From Membranipora membranacea (lineage: Eukaryota > Bryozoa > Gymnolaemata > Cheilostomatida > Membraniporidae): DNA of 60,000 nt. The notes beneath the pieces were generated by a model that made no database searches, was not told the origin of the DNA, and worked only from the letters and a program-made list of their open reading frames with translations. Position numbers and translations under genes: made by a program. The first letter of the stretch is position 1. Each line of letters starts with the position of its first letter. Location of the stretch: positions 12,650,001-12,710,000 of the forward strand of contig OU612075.1 in assembly GCA_914767715.1 (NCBI GenBank), written 5' to 3'. Shown here one piece after another: positions 1 to 13,200 of this stretch.

Positions 1-1958
1 CACAATATTCACACCAACCTGATAATCAGATCAACAAGGCCAATACGTATTAAAAGTATATTCTATTACTCTCTTAAAAAAGTATTATTTTTATGATATG
101 CCGGATATTGAATGACAGAATTGATATTGACAATGGTGCTGACTGCAGTTTTCGGACACCATGAGCGGCATGACTGTGGCTGTACCCATCATTTCTAAGA
201 AATAACACAAGATTAATTTTTAATGTAATAATTGAGCTCACTAATGTAAGGGTGTCAAACTCCAATCTCATAACTCATCTTTGTGTGTACATAAGGCAAG
301 GTGTCAAAATCATTGCAACAGCTATTGAATATCATGATGAGGAATAGCATATGGTTGGGTTTTATGAAATGAAGGGCCCAAGTTTTAGTGTCATTTATTA
401 TTAATACGGACATTGTCAATTACAAAACACGCCTCCCTATAGTATGGTCAATTTTGGTCTTTCTTTATCTAAAGTATTTTCTTTATCAGCGATCTTTTAA
501 GGCACTGTCAATTGTTATTTGGGTTAACTATCTTGTTCTACAATAGTTAATTTTGTAATCTAAACTAGATGAAGGCTTTTGAAGTGTGGCATCATTATCG
601 AAAATGCCATCACATAAAGTTTGATCTGGCATAAGGCAGTGAAGTCGTTTCCAAAACTTCGGTATACCGTCTTCAATAATAGATTATCTGTCTCTTAGAA
701 ATCCTGTTCACACCCTGATGATTCCGCTTCAGCTATCGTCGAATATTTATGCTTATCAGAGATGTAAATCCTCAATATCATATCATTTCTCAGTAGATCA
801 GCGGTGGGGTTGGTGGTCAGAGGAATCCTTCAAAATATGGTTTATTAAGCTTGAAAATGCTTGCAGCCTGATTATATTAGGATAAATCATAGACGCTTCC
901 TAAAAAAATTTATTGTGCATGAACAACACAAAAAGCGAACAACGCTATCCAACCTTTAAACATCTGGGCACTTTTAGAGGAGGGAGGGAGGTGCTTGCTT
1001 ACTGAGTTAATGTGTGTTGATGCTTGGCTAGTAAAATGGTTAACCAAATTTCAAATGTCGGTCAGTAATTCAAAGTTAGTTTGTGGGTTCGTTAATCATC
1101 TATTTCAAAATTTGATTATATTTAATAGAATAACTGTCAAATTTGGCAATTTCCATTGCCCAACCCAGCACGGCTTGTATTCCTAGAGGTTTAATCCACT
1201 TTGCTGTCATTTAAATATCCTCTGAAAAATCTTTTTAGATATCTATCAATTTCCAATGTAAACTCATCCGTTTTATATTTTAAAAAGCCATTCACGTGGA
1301 TAGGGTCCATTGATGTGCATTGATGATACTAAATTTCTTGACGTGTAGGCTTTTTCTCAAAAAACTTTACTGAAGACTGCCGATTATTTCTAATATATCT
1401 CAAAATTCCCTTTATACGAGACTCATAGTTTTCCTAATGTGAGCGCAAAACTTGGTTTTGTTTGCACCGGCAAGGTTGCCTGCACACGCAGTACTACTGG
1501 TAAGTCGGCTAATGTTGCTATCCGTCTAGGTAGACGATGACTGCACCGAGGTGCTGCTTAGGAAGAGGTTTAGAATGACGACTAGCTTTCCGAGCTGTTA
1601 GTGTCACTTTTCAACCACTGACAGCCTTAACCCAGCGTGAAGCATAGAGCTACAAGGCCGGAGCTGCAGTGGTTGATGACAGCATCCTCCTGTATAGAGC
1701 TATACCATACAGGAGGGTTCTTTAATCTGCATGCACGTTGGCGTTGTACACACAGAAGACCTCCATTATCTATAGTTCTGATCTGAAGGGACTATGTGAT
1801 CAGTCAAGTGGCAGACGCGCTTACCACAGAGCCAAACTGACTGACTAAGCAGCACACAGAATGATAGTGACTAGACCGTAATTAATGACTTTCAAGTGAC
1901 TCGCCATAGTTGTCCCTCTTAATTCGACACTGCCTGTAGCCTTGCTTTCATATTATAG
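1..1958. other. Upstream/intronic DNA before the first visible exon
   Basis: No exon with a signal peptide or IgGFc motif was found. The stretch is the first copy of the duplicated block plus the SINE-like insertion. The promoter and first exon of the gene may lie here unrecognised or before the window. Confidence 0.5.
1520..1857 (-). mobile_element. Probable tRNA-derived SINE in unit A
   Basis: This segment is absent from unit B. On the minus strand it contains a box-A-like TGGCTCTGTGGTAAGCGCG at 1,816-1,834. A looser box-B-like stretch lies near 1,767-1,785, with a hairpin (about 1,686-1,716) further along. The boundaries come from the unit A versus B comparison. Confidence 0.45.
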
Positions 1959-2098
1959 TTGCTGACAATGAAGGAACAGAGTTTGTCTTCGCTTTCGGAT
2001 CAAACTTCCCAAATACTGGAGGAGTAATAGAAGTGTTTGTCACGACTCGGAGTGAGAATGTAGTCACCTTCAACTACACTCAAGGGAACAGCACAGCA
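1959..2098 (+). CDS. Duplicate copy (A) of the first visible IgGFc-domain exon
   Basis: This 140-nt exon differs from the copy at 4124-4263 at only three positions by eye. Two change residues (Thr to Asn and Ser to Asn near the 3' end) and one is silent. It has its own acceptor (tattatag) and donor (gtaagttc). It enters in phase 1 and leaves in phase 0, so it joins in frame to the exon at 4674 but cannot be spliced in frame to copy B. It is therefore an alternative, mutually exclusive exon or a leftover of a partial gene duplication. The protein segment contains GTEFVFAF and an NYT glycosylation sequon. Confidence 0.75.
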
Positions 2099-4123
2099 GT
2101 AAGTTCACAGAAAAATAACAGGATTGAACAATTCACAAATTCAATTTATTTTGGTGGTTTGTGATTTCTGTACATTCTTTTACTTACTTTTGCCTCCAAC
2201 TGGATCAAGGAACATTTTAGAGGCACCGTTGAGCCTCCTCCTGCCACTTACCTGTCATATCACTTCTGTCTGCATCACCAGTGCCATTCAAACTAGTCAT
2301 TGTTTCTTTGGCTCTTGAATTGTATTTCTCCCTTGGACCACTACAAGCAAACTATGTGCATATAAGGAGAAGGGTCTCATATGTGCACACTGGCAAGGAC
2401 TTCAATGCCATCGTTAAAGGGGCAATACACCTCTGATTTCTGTTTGGCAGTTAACACACTGAAAAATGTATGTACATACAAAATGCCAAGCACGGGCCAA
2501 GTGAGCCAAATATCCCTAAGAAAGCGTTTTTATAAGCCTGGTAAAAGATTGAATTTCTTTTTTAATCTAATGGCATTTAGTTTGCCTCTGCATATAGCCC
2601 GCCGTAACCACGGCCAGCCCTTAATGGTCTTCAGAAAGGTGATCGCAGACACCATAAACGGCATTTTTTTGAGAAATAATACCGGACTAATTTTTAAGGT
2701 AAAAATTGAGCTCACTAACGCAAGGGTGCCAAACTCATATCTCATAACTAATCTTTGTGTGTGCATAAAGCAAGGAGTCAAAATTATTGCAACAACTATT
2801 GCATATCATAATGAGAAATAACATATGGGTGGGTTCTATGGAATGAAGGGCCAAAGTTTTAGTGTCATTCATCATTCATACCGACCTTGTGCATTATAGA
2901 ATACGCTTTTCTATCCTTCTATAGTATGGTCAATTTTGGTTTTCTTTATCTAAAGTATTTTCTCTATCAGCAATATTTAAGGCATTGTCAATTGTTATTT
3001 GGGTCAGCTATCACCTTCTACAAAAGGTGATTTTGTAATCTAAACTAGATGTTAGCTTTTGAAGTGTGCCATCACTAACGAAAATGCTATCACTCAAAGT
3101 TTGATCTGGCATAAGGCGGTTAGGTCATATCCACAACTTCTGCATACCATCTCCAAAAATGGATTATCTGTCTCTTAGAAATCCCGTTCACATATTGATG
3201 TTTCTCATTCAGCTATCGTCAAATATTTACGGTTATCATAAATGTAAGTTTTTAATTTCGTAATGTTGTTCAGTAGATCCTGCGGTGGGATAGGTGGTCA
3301 GAGGTATAATGCCAAACATGGATTATTAAGATTGAAAATTCTTGCAGCCTGATTTCAAATTGTTAGGATGAATTATAGAGGCTTCCTAACAAAGTTTATT
3401 GTGAATGAACAACATAAATATCGAACAGCATTCTCAAACCTCCAAACATTTATTTAGGCTCTTTTAGAGGAGGTGCTTTCTGTGTTAATGTGTGTTGATG
3501 CTTGACTAGTAAAATGATTCACTAAATTTCAAATGTCGGTCAGTAATTCAAAGTTTGTTTGTGGGTTCGCTCATCACCTCTTACAAAGTTTGATTAGATT
3601 TAATAGAATCGCAGTCAAATGTTGGCAATTTCCATTGCCTAACCCTGCACGGCTTGTTTTCCTAGGGATTTAACCCACTTTGCTATCAATTAAATATCTT
3701 CAGAAATTTGTTTTCAGATATCTATCAATTACCATGTACACTCACCTGTTTTGTGCTGTGCAGACCATTAAATTCCATATAAGGAAAAAATATTTTAAAA
3801 AGCCATTCACTTTGATAGGGTCCATTGATGTGCGTTGATGATACTTAATTCCGTGCTTTTCATGCTGAAAAAACTTTACTGAAAACTTTCGATCATTTCC
3901 AATAGATGTCAAAAGTCCCGTTATAAGGACTCATAGTTTTCTTAATGTGAGCGCAAAACTTGGTTTTGACCTGGTAAGGTTGCCTGCACACACAGTTCTA
4001 CTGGTAACCCAGCTAGGCAACCAGAATAATACTGACTAGACCGTAATTGATGACTTCTAAGTGACTCCATATGGTTGTCCCTCTTGATACAACATTGCCT
4101 GTAGCCTCGCTTTCATATTACAG

Positions 4124-4263
4124 TTGCTGACAATGAAGGAACAGAGTTTGTCTTCGCTTTCGGATCAAACTTCCCAAATACTGGAGGAGTAATAGAAGTG
4201 TTTGTCACGACTCGGAGTGAGAATGTAGTCAACTTCAACTACACTCAAGGGAACAACACAGCT
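4124..4263 (+). CDS. IgGFc-type gene, first visible exon, copy B
   Basis: The exon enters in phase 1 and leaves in phase 0, between acceptor tattacag and donor gtaagtt. It encodes the start of the IgGFc-binding-type domain (GTEFVFAFGSNFPNTGG region, sequons NYT and NNT). An upstream exon ending in phase 1 is required and was not found in the window. Confidence 0.85.
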
Positions 4264-7200
4264 GTAAGTTAATAGAAGAAAAACAGGATTGAACAATTCA
4301 AAAATTCCATTCATATTTATGGCTTGTGATCTCTATACATTGCTTTAATGACTTTTGGTCCTGCTCTTGCCACATACTTTTCGGCTGGCATCACTTTTGT
4401 CTGCTTAACGAGTGCCATTCAAATTTGTCATTTTTTCTTCCACATTGGACCACTGCAAACAAACTATGTGCGTATAACAGGAAGGGTCACGCATGTGCAT
4501 ACTGACAAAGCTTTCAAACCTAAAATCAGACTTTCGATCAATACCATTAGGTTTCCCATCAATTAAAGTTTTTTTAGAAACTAGGTCAAATTACAAAACT
4601 ATTGTCACCGTTAATGTTTCAACGTATGACGGATGCAGCTATTTTTAACACCACTTTTTTATTTTGATTCAAGGAAGCCACAGTGAAAGCTGGTGAGATA
4701 TTCTCTTACACAATACCAGACAGTTATAGGATGACAGACCAGCACTCTACAGCTGTGATAGAACAGAAGGCTCAGTTTATCTACGCGTCTGATGAGATTG
4801 TTGTTTACGCCAGCAACAAACAGGTAGGGGACAACTTTATATTATAATTTGTTTATGTGCCAAATAACTCAGAGCGCCTCAATCGTCTTTGCTTTTAAGC
4901 ATATCTTCTTAGAAGGCCAATTTAACATGCCCGAGCGCACCAACTGACCCGCCTCTGTGGCACTGGTCTGAATAGGCCTGTAATCATCTTGAGGGCAATG
5001 CATTCAATGTTTATCTAGGGTCTTGACAGTAAAACTAGGCAAGAGTGAACAGTTCCCAAATATCGATATAATATATTACATCAACAGTTTCAGATATTGC
5101 CTTGTCATTACACTGCTCATAGATCAACTCTGAGACACAGTCTTGTCTTCCCAATTGTAGCAGTGACCTATATAAATTTATAAATATTATTTTCAGTTTT
5201 TGACAAGTCCAGTCCTATGATGCAAAGGTAGCCAACCCAAACTGATTGGTATGCATGAGAAAACTGGAATAAACTAATCGGAAATTAGAAAAAACTGGGT
5301 CTATCATTTACCAAGATTGAAAGGAAGAAACTCATTCATTATAAGCTTCCGTTTGTAGATAAAGAGCACCGATGCATTCATGGTTTTGCCAGTAGATGTA
5401 CTTGGCACTGAGTATCTTATACCGGCATGGCAAGCTGTCGACCATAAAGGTGGATCAATGATAGGTAAGCTGATATAATTGTGTACAATCAAATCTGTCA
5501 CAACTGTTTCAGAAATTAATTTTGGTATTTTCAGCCAGATCCACTTGCTAATGTTTTGATGATCTCACAAATATAAAAATCATTATGACGTGATGAGTTG
5601 ACCGCGTCGACCTGCAATTTTGGCAGCCAAGGAGAAGGACTGTTAGGATATGATATATATGTAATCATTATTACTAATGTTTTTTATGATGTGACATAGA
5701 TGGCAAAAAAGAAAAATGATTCAACAAAAAATAAGACTGTGCCAATAAACTGAAAAAATATTGCGTAAGCCTTATCGTAAACATATTTAAAGTAAGACTG
5801 CTTCTCAATGTGGACCGTAAAATATTAAAGTTTGTTGCTATTTTGTGGTTTAAGTTGCCTACTGGAGGTTTAAGTAAGTTTTATCTCTTCTTGGTAATCG
5901 GTGTGGTGTGGTAACCAAAACATCAGCGATTTATGGAGAGCCTTAAGTCCCGTAATGCAAGTAAAATAATTGCTTAGTATTGGAAAAATGATATAATATT
6001 CATGGATAGAAATAAGTTTTATTCCCTGGCTATGGTCTTTGTTTCCCTACAGAAGATGTATGTTTAAAGTGAACAACAATCTATCCATAACCTGTGCTTT
6101 TCCCTCAGCATGAAATAGAAATAATAATTTATTTCATACCTTCATTCTATTCTCATCACCCAATTTAGTCAGCATGTACTCGGCAAACATTTTTGTTCAG
6201 TCATGGTGTACATGAGTATCAACCACATTTCTTTATTCTGTTGATTTAATACACAAATCAAAACTGCTAGATTTTATTTTGCAACAACGACCACATTGAG
6301 AAATTCTTGTTACAGTTATTGCGGCCACACAGGACAACACTACAGTCTCTGTAAACTTACGTGGGAGAGATCTAGTTTCATCTCGTGTACTCAATCGCGG
6401 GGAGGTATTGCAGTATTTATCGGATATCACTAAGAAGCGGCAAACCCCATTAGGTAAGACATGATAAAGGGTCTTTTATTTTTGAAATATCCTGGAAATT
6501 GCATGATACTGAGTAAATCAATTACTACATAGTGAGTCCAAAGGACACTACTATAAATATGGATATTATTTTTCATTTGAAGAGCCAATACGCTGCCTAA
6601 AGCTATCCTTGCATCATTAGAAGAACGCTATCTAAACTTCCAAGGATTCACAATGAAACGAGTTCAAAATTTAAATGAGTTAAATAGATTTGAGTATATA
6701 TTTGATGGGACAGCATGTGTTGGTAAATTTTGTGTATCATTTTGTTGTTATTCATTTGTAGACTTACTAAATAAGATCAATGGTATGTAAACGTTATTCA
6801 AACATATTATTCTCTTTGCTGTCAAATCATGTCAGGCATAAAATAAATTACAGTCATAATCTCCAACGGCAAGTTTAGGTAAATGTGTTGGGCTGTTGGG
6901 CAAAATTATGCCAGCTACTATTTTATTCTGCTATGAGGACTCTGTGGCATTCCAGTATCAATTAGAGCGGTTCAAGTTCTCAAGCAAATTTGCTGCAAAA
7001 TTCAGTAACTGCTGGACTTAACCATTATATAAATGCTTGCAAAACAGTTTCTTTTGACAGTCTTCAGTAAACTTACAGACTTGCCGTTTTGATATTTTAG
7101 GGATCACCACCACTGCACCACCTCGGTTAGGACCACCTGTGCTGGATGTTACTGGGGCTGTGGTTACCAGCAACAAACCTGTCGCTGTTACTGCAGGTAA

Positions 7201-10200
7201 TCATTACATGACTAGACTGGTGATGACTGAGAAAACAAGGGGGTAAAAACTCTTCATACTTAATGCAAACAAATTAAAGGTACCTCGTATGTTCAATGGC
7301 TATTAGCACCATCATCCCAACCTGTTAATATGCTGCTTTTGGCTAACAGTTAATTGGCGCCGCAGTCCCATCACGATCGTGTTTATTTCTTTCTTCCTCT
7401 CTCTAGTGTCCAAGATAAACCAACCCAGGTAAGGTTATATCGTTTACAATACCCGACACAAGCCACACATAACAAGACCTAGTGTGAATCAAACTATATT
7501 CTCCTTGTAGGCAACTCGAGGACAGGTGTGGCTACTAGAGGCTATCGAAGCCTCACCAGTGATCATTTAGTAGAAATGATTCCTCCTACAAGCACACTTG
7601 GTAGAGAGTTTTTAACCAGCACAACATTCGAGAGAAAAGGAGATGCCTTCAGGATAGTAGGTAAAGAACTTATGTCTAGAAAATTTCTCTTGATTATTCT
7701 AAAAGTTTCTGGAATTTAAAAACAAAAGCATCTGTGTATCTGTATATTATATATTTTGCCACCCAGTATGACATCGGTTGATTGATTAAAAATTGAGATG
7801 AATTTACGATCAGTCTCCTTTTAATACATGATGGTATAATAAACTATGAACTCTAATCCAATTAATCAGCATTTCAATGTTGTAATATTCACCTCATAAT
7901 TAGCTCATAACTCTGACTCGACCTGTTTTCATCCTTTTTTTTATTGAGCTTCAGAATCAAAACTATACGTTGTATATTCAGTTGGAATCAGTGAGCTTTC
8001 CGACGAATCCAGTATACATTTACGCTCATTTTGTCATTTTCTAGCCTCAGCTAACAATACTACCGTCACAACATTCAAATCTGGTACCAATACAAACACA
8101 ACCAAGACTCTAAGTGATGTAGGAGAGTTTCTTACCCTGAGCACTAAAGAGAATGAAGTTATGCATATTGTGACAAGCGGTCCAGTCATTGTGGCACAAT
8201 ATACTCAATCATGTATGTCTTGCTGGTTTTTTCTTTCAATATTGAGTTATGATTTTCAACTTAAGCATGTTTATTTATTTATGTATTTATTTATTTAACT
8301 ATTATTTTATTCATTCATTTATTCATTCATTTAATCATTCATTTATTTATTAATTCAATAATTTATTTACTTATTTAATAATTCATTTATTCATTCATTT
8401 ATTTATTCATTCATTTATTCATTAATTTATTTATTCATTCATTTATTCATTCATTTATGTATTTATTCATTTATTGAGGTCTTCTGAAAATTAATAATTA
8501 AAGTAGATTAATAGGATTAGGAGGAGGCTCAGTTAATTAGAGCGCGGTTCCTTCAGCATGCAAATGTTGAAGGTCGTGGGTTCAGATCCCACTGCAGTCC
8601 ATCTTCTACTGGGGATTGGTTGGCCCCCAGGTGTGCTCCGACCTGCCTGCAAACAGAGAGCAAAATGGCGCAGATATTAAGCCTCGCCAATAAGGCACTA
8701 ATATTTCGCCGCCCATGCCTCGGGATGGGCACGTGATAAGACACCTGATTTTAATTAAAGAGTTATTTGTTGACCTCACATACATAACATAGATATATTA
8801 TTGAACAGTTGCTACCAAGTGATCGTCTATGTTTATACTATGAACTGATTTCACTGAGAACCCAGAAACTGGCTTACTTCTAGTCCTGACAATACACTGT
8901 AACACTTACATTTGCAGATGAATTTCTATATTTTATGGTTATAATCAACACCTTGTTTTTGTCTTACAGCGACTGTAGATAGATCTGGATCCGATCCAAT
9001 GATGACTTTGGTAACTCCTAAAGAACAATATGGGAATTATTATACCTTTGCAACTCCTACAGATATCAATAATGCAATATACAGGTAGAAAAAGACTGAA
9101 CTAAGTGCTGCCTCAATTTAATTTGGTTTTGAGTGGCTTCTTCTGCTGACAGTACAGTATAAAGACTTCTAAACCTGATCGGTGAAAAATTTAACCACTT
9201 TCTGAAGAGTTGATGCAAATATTTTTTGTCTTGGACCTCCAACACTTTGGCTTTTTATGCCCCAGGCTCTAACTAACTGTGCTGCCTCCTACTACTCAAT
9301 CTAAACACAGCTCACTCAAGACTAGATGATTAAGGTTGTGAGATCAATTCTTATAATGTAATAGCAAGACAGCAAGCAATAATTACACTCAATTTTATGT
9401 AATCTTTCAGAAACTATGTAAACATCATTATCAAGTCAGCACAAACAGATGGTGTTCTATTGGATGGATTGAAGATTACAGAAGCTTTTAATGCTCTCAA
9501 TATGACAGCAGGGAATGATACATCTACAAACTGCTGGGTTAGTTTACTCTGCTATTTTGTAGTCTCAAATTGGGTGTACCTACTTGACTCATAAATCCAA
9601 ATTTCATGGTGCAATCTTCATTCCAGGCAGCTGGTTTATATAACTCACCACCATAATAACAAGTATCTTAAAGACATAACTTTCATTACACAGTCTTTTG
9701 AAAATCTCTTTGAAAGCAGCATGGCTTTATCCAAACGACCCCGTGTTTGGTCTTTGAGACAAGGCCAATCCAGCATTCCAATAATTAATTTTATGTCCAA
9801 AGTAGTATTGTGTATGTGATCATTTACTTACGCAGGCACAGGATGTTTGGCAGACTATTGGTAGTAGTGGATACTCAGCTCGGACTCTTGCAGTGACGCA
9901 CGGTACACACAGCATCTATCATACTAACCCTACAGTAGTGTTCAATGCCCTCATGTACGGACAGATGGAACATGAATCTTATGGCTTTCCAGCAGGTATG
10001 AAAGCTTCGATATATTCTTTACCAATCGACATATCAGATTATTCTAATACATAGCATGCAGATGCAATGTATAGTATGGTGTCACTAACATTGAGTTCTC
10101 TTCAAGGGATTTCATAAATCACAGATTAGGCTAGCTTGTCTTTACATCTTTCATCGTGGATTGTTGAATGGGGGAGGAACCAAAATACCTTCAGGTCAAC

Positions 10201-13200
10201 CAGGAGATAACTACACATGGATTAAGTTAAGATTTGAAGCTTTGATAGCGCAAATGGTCACATCCTTTGCTATCAAGCGAGAGGTCACGGGTTCAATTCC
10301 CGCTCACGTCTCGAAGGATTTACTCTGGCTTCTCCCTACCCACAAACCACAACACTTAAATCATACTTCAACAAACAACTCTCACAAATCACACACTTCT
10401 CAGACTCAGACAACTCTTGTAATCATAAATCCAACAAATGGAACTACTCATCCTTCTAACATCAAGGATGTGTTCCATCAGTAATAATCAAAATTGTCCC
10501 GGGGTCTTTGAGCACTATGGGTGTCAATCACCTGTTCTCTGGAGGGTACGGGCTCATACCACTACCCTCCCCCCACATAAGACAAGACAAGACAAGTTAA
10601 GATTTTATCGCGTTGACTTGCAGCTAAATTCTTGCTCCAAAGAAACCTTAGCTGCACTTAATTCCTGATCAGAATTCATCCATCAATATGCTGTGCTATA
10701 CCTTCATTCTAGGGGCTAGATTATCACCGATAGGAGACTACTGCACTCCCTCTAACTGGACTGCCAGTGATGGGTTGGACAATGATTGTGATAATCTGAT
10801 TGATGAAGAACTTGACAATGGAATAGACGATGATGGTGACGGATTGATAGGTATGTATGACTCAGGGGTAAAAGCGGGTTGACGGCTGTTGGTCTTGCCA
10901 AGGACTTCTCATCAGTGAATGAGTAATTCTACCTACCCTTTCTTCTGATGGCGTGAGGACCGATTATAAATGTGAGAACATCAAAATTGAGATAAGAAGC
11001 TGAAACTAGTTTTTTTGAATACAATTCAACTTAAAAATGAGCATCATTTAGTTAATTTCATAGCAGTCAAAAAAATTATGAGTGACACAAACGAAAACAC
11101 ATGATGAAAAATATGGTATGTTACTCATTTCAGCTGCAAAAACATAACGCTTCATTTTTAGATGAGGATGTGGTAGCTGTCAGAACCACAAAACAACCAA
11201 CATCAACTACTACAACAACATCAACAACAACAGCAGCAGCAACAACAACAGTAGCATCAACTACAACAACACTAACAGTAACTCAAGAACCAGGTTCCAC
11301 CAAGAAACAAGATGCTTCTATGGCTGGCAAAGGGGCTGCTAAGAGAAATGGTGAAGCTGAAGGTAGTATATGATTGTCTCCCAATAAACATCTTGAGGCA
11401 AATTCCTCCAACTCAAAATGGATTACATGACAGGTCTCTAACTTTACTGTACAAATATACATCAAAGCACTTCCCTTATATCATAATCAGTTATGAGTAG
11501 TTTCATTGTCAAACTTTGGGATCCTTTTTTTCCACCGTGTGAAATAGCAAAAACATGTTCTGCTGTGACTCTTTCAAGATCAATGTACAATGCGTTGGGA
11601 ACTTATTTGTTTTGTAGAATCTGGTATTTCGAAGCAGGACTTGATCCTTTATATAGTCCCCTCTGTGGCTGGTCTTATCCTTATTATACTTGGGATCGTA
11701 GGAGGAAGAGCTCTTTACCTAAAGGTACAGCGGGTTCTGGAAAACGAGGAAAGGCAGAAAATCAGTTTCATCGCGGAAAAGCGTTTTCCGCGTTTTCGAA
11801 AATGTGGAAAATCGTTTTTCACCTTGAATTTCATGATGATGCTAAAAAAAACTAGTGATAAAAATAATTTTTTTGGAAAATGCGGAAAATTTTTTTTCCT
11901 CAAAAATTGATCTCAATGCAGAGAAAATGGACTGTGACCCATTCGGATGTCATCCCCATCTTTTAACGGCCTGAATTTTAGGTTTTTTCAATTTTGGAAA
12001 ACGCGGAAAATCGTTTTCCGCGTTTTCGAAAATGCGGAAAATCATTTTACGCGTTTTCGAAAATGCGGAAAATCATTTTTCACCTTGAATTTCATGATGA
12101 TGCTAAAAAAAACTACTGGAAAGACATTGAGACATCACCACTGTATCATATGAGTGTTTTTGGTAAAAATCAAGTGATAAAAATAATTTTTTTGGAAAAT
12201 GCGGAAAATTTTTTTTTCCTCAAAAATTGATCTCAATGCATAGAAAATGAACTGTGACCCATTAGGATGTCATCCCCATCTTTTAACGGCCTGAATTTCA
12301 GGTTTTTTCATTTTTGGAAAACGCGGAAAATCGTTTTCCACGTTTTCGAAAATGCGGAAAATCGTTTTTCACCTTGAATTTCATGATGATGCTAAAAAAA
12401 ACTACTGGAAAGACATTGAGACATTACCACTGTATCATATGAGTGTTTTTGGTAAAGATCGAGTGATAAAAATAATTTTTTTGGAAAATGCGGAAAATAT
12501 TTTTTTCCTCAAAAATTGATCTCAATGCATAGAAAATGAACTGTGACCCATTAGGATGTCATCCCCATCTTTTAACGGCCTGAATTTCAGGATTTTTCAT
12601 TTTTGGAAAACGCGGAAAATCGTTTTCCACGTTTTCGAAAATGCGGAAAATCGTTTTCCGCGTTTTCGAAAATGCGGAAAATCGTTTTTCACCTTGAATT
12701 TCATGATGATGCTAAAAAAAACTACTGGAAAGACATTGAGACATTACCACTGTATCATATGAGTGTTTTTGGTAAAAATCAATTGAAAAAAATTTTTTTT
12801 TTGGAAAATGCGGAAAATAATTTTTCCTCAAAAAATGATCTCAATGCATAGAAAATGAACTGTAACCCATTAAGATATCATCCCCATCTTTTAACGGCCT
12901 GAATTTCAGGTTTTTTCATTTTTAGAAAACGCGGAAAATCGATTTCCCGCGCTTTCGAAAACGCGGAAAATCATTTCAGGCCTTTTCATTTTTGGAAAAC
13001 GTGGAAAATCGTTTTCCGCATTTTCTAAAAATGAAAAAACCTGAAATTCAGGCCATTAAAAGATGGGGATGATATCTGAAACAACTAGGTGGATCAATTT
13101 TATTCATGTATCAAATTATTCTCTGATTCTTCAGCTCCGTAATGATGTGCTTCTTTAGAAAATTGGTCCACTCTTAGTGCATTTTATATCTATCGCAGTA

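Larger units (their letters stand above)
180..4520. repeat. Direct duplication of a ~2.2-2.5 kb block carrying one exon
   Basis: About 180-2,410 (unit A) and 2,640-4,520 (unit B) match in order. Examples are the tatagtatggtcaattttgg block at about 438 and 2,920, gagcgcaaaacttggttttg at about 1,441 and 3,949, and the exon copies at 1,959 and 4,124. The offset changes from about 2,500 to 2,165 because unit A has about 340 bp (roughly 1,520-1,857) missing from unit B. Confidence 0.85.

Noticed and set aside
995-1186. 63-codon ORF upstream of exon A, as a possible first exon
   Set aside because: No signal-peptide character and no phase-1 donor at its end; the matching part of unit B is not open in the same way.
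1441-1506. Possible exon ending at a gtaagt donor before exon A
   Set aside because: The open frame would join exon A in phase, but the matching segment in unit B has a 4-base length change that breaks the frame, so coding is not supported.
2381-2821. 146-codon plus-strand ORF, the longest plus-strand ORF in the first 16 kb
   Set aside because: It lies in the intron between exon copies A and B, crosses the repeat boundary, has no family motif, and its counterpart in unit A is not open.
8268-8475. A CRISPR-like or regulatory array at the ttta/ttca block
   Set aside because: The units are simple tetranucleotides with no spacers; it is an ordinary microsatellite.
8526-8600. A functional tRNA gene at the SINE heads (8.5 and 10.2 kb)
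   Set aside because: Box A and box B are present, but acceptor and anticodon stems do not pair convincingly and SINE-type bodies follow.
8553-8744. 63-codon minus-strand ORF
   Set aside because: It lies inside a tRNA-derived SINE; the peptide is a by-product of the SINE sequence.
11493-12851. Overlapping ORFs rich in ENAEN and FRKCGKSF
   Set aside because: They are translations of the tandem repeat units in the foldback element in several frames, not protein genes. One overlaps the true transmembrane exon in the wrong frame.
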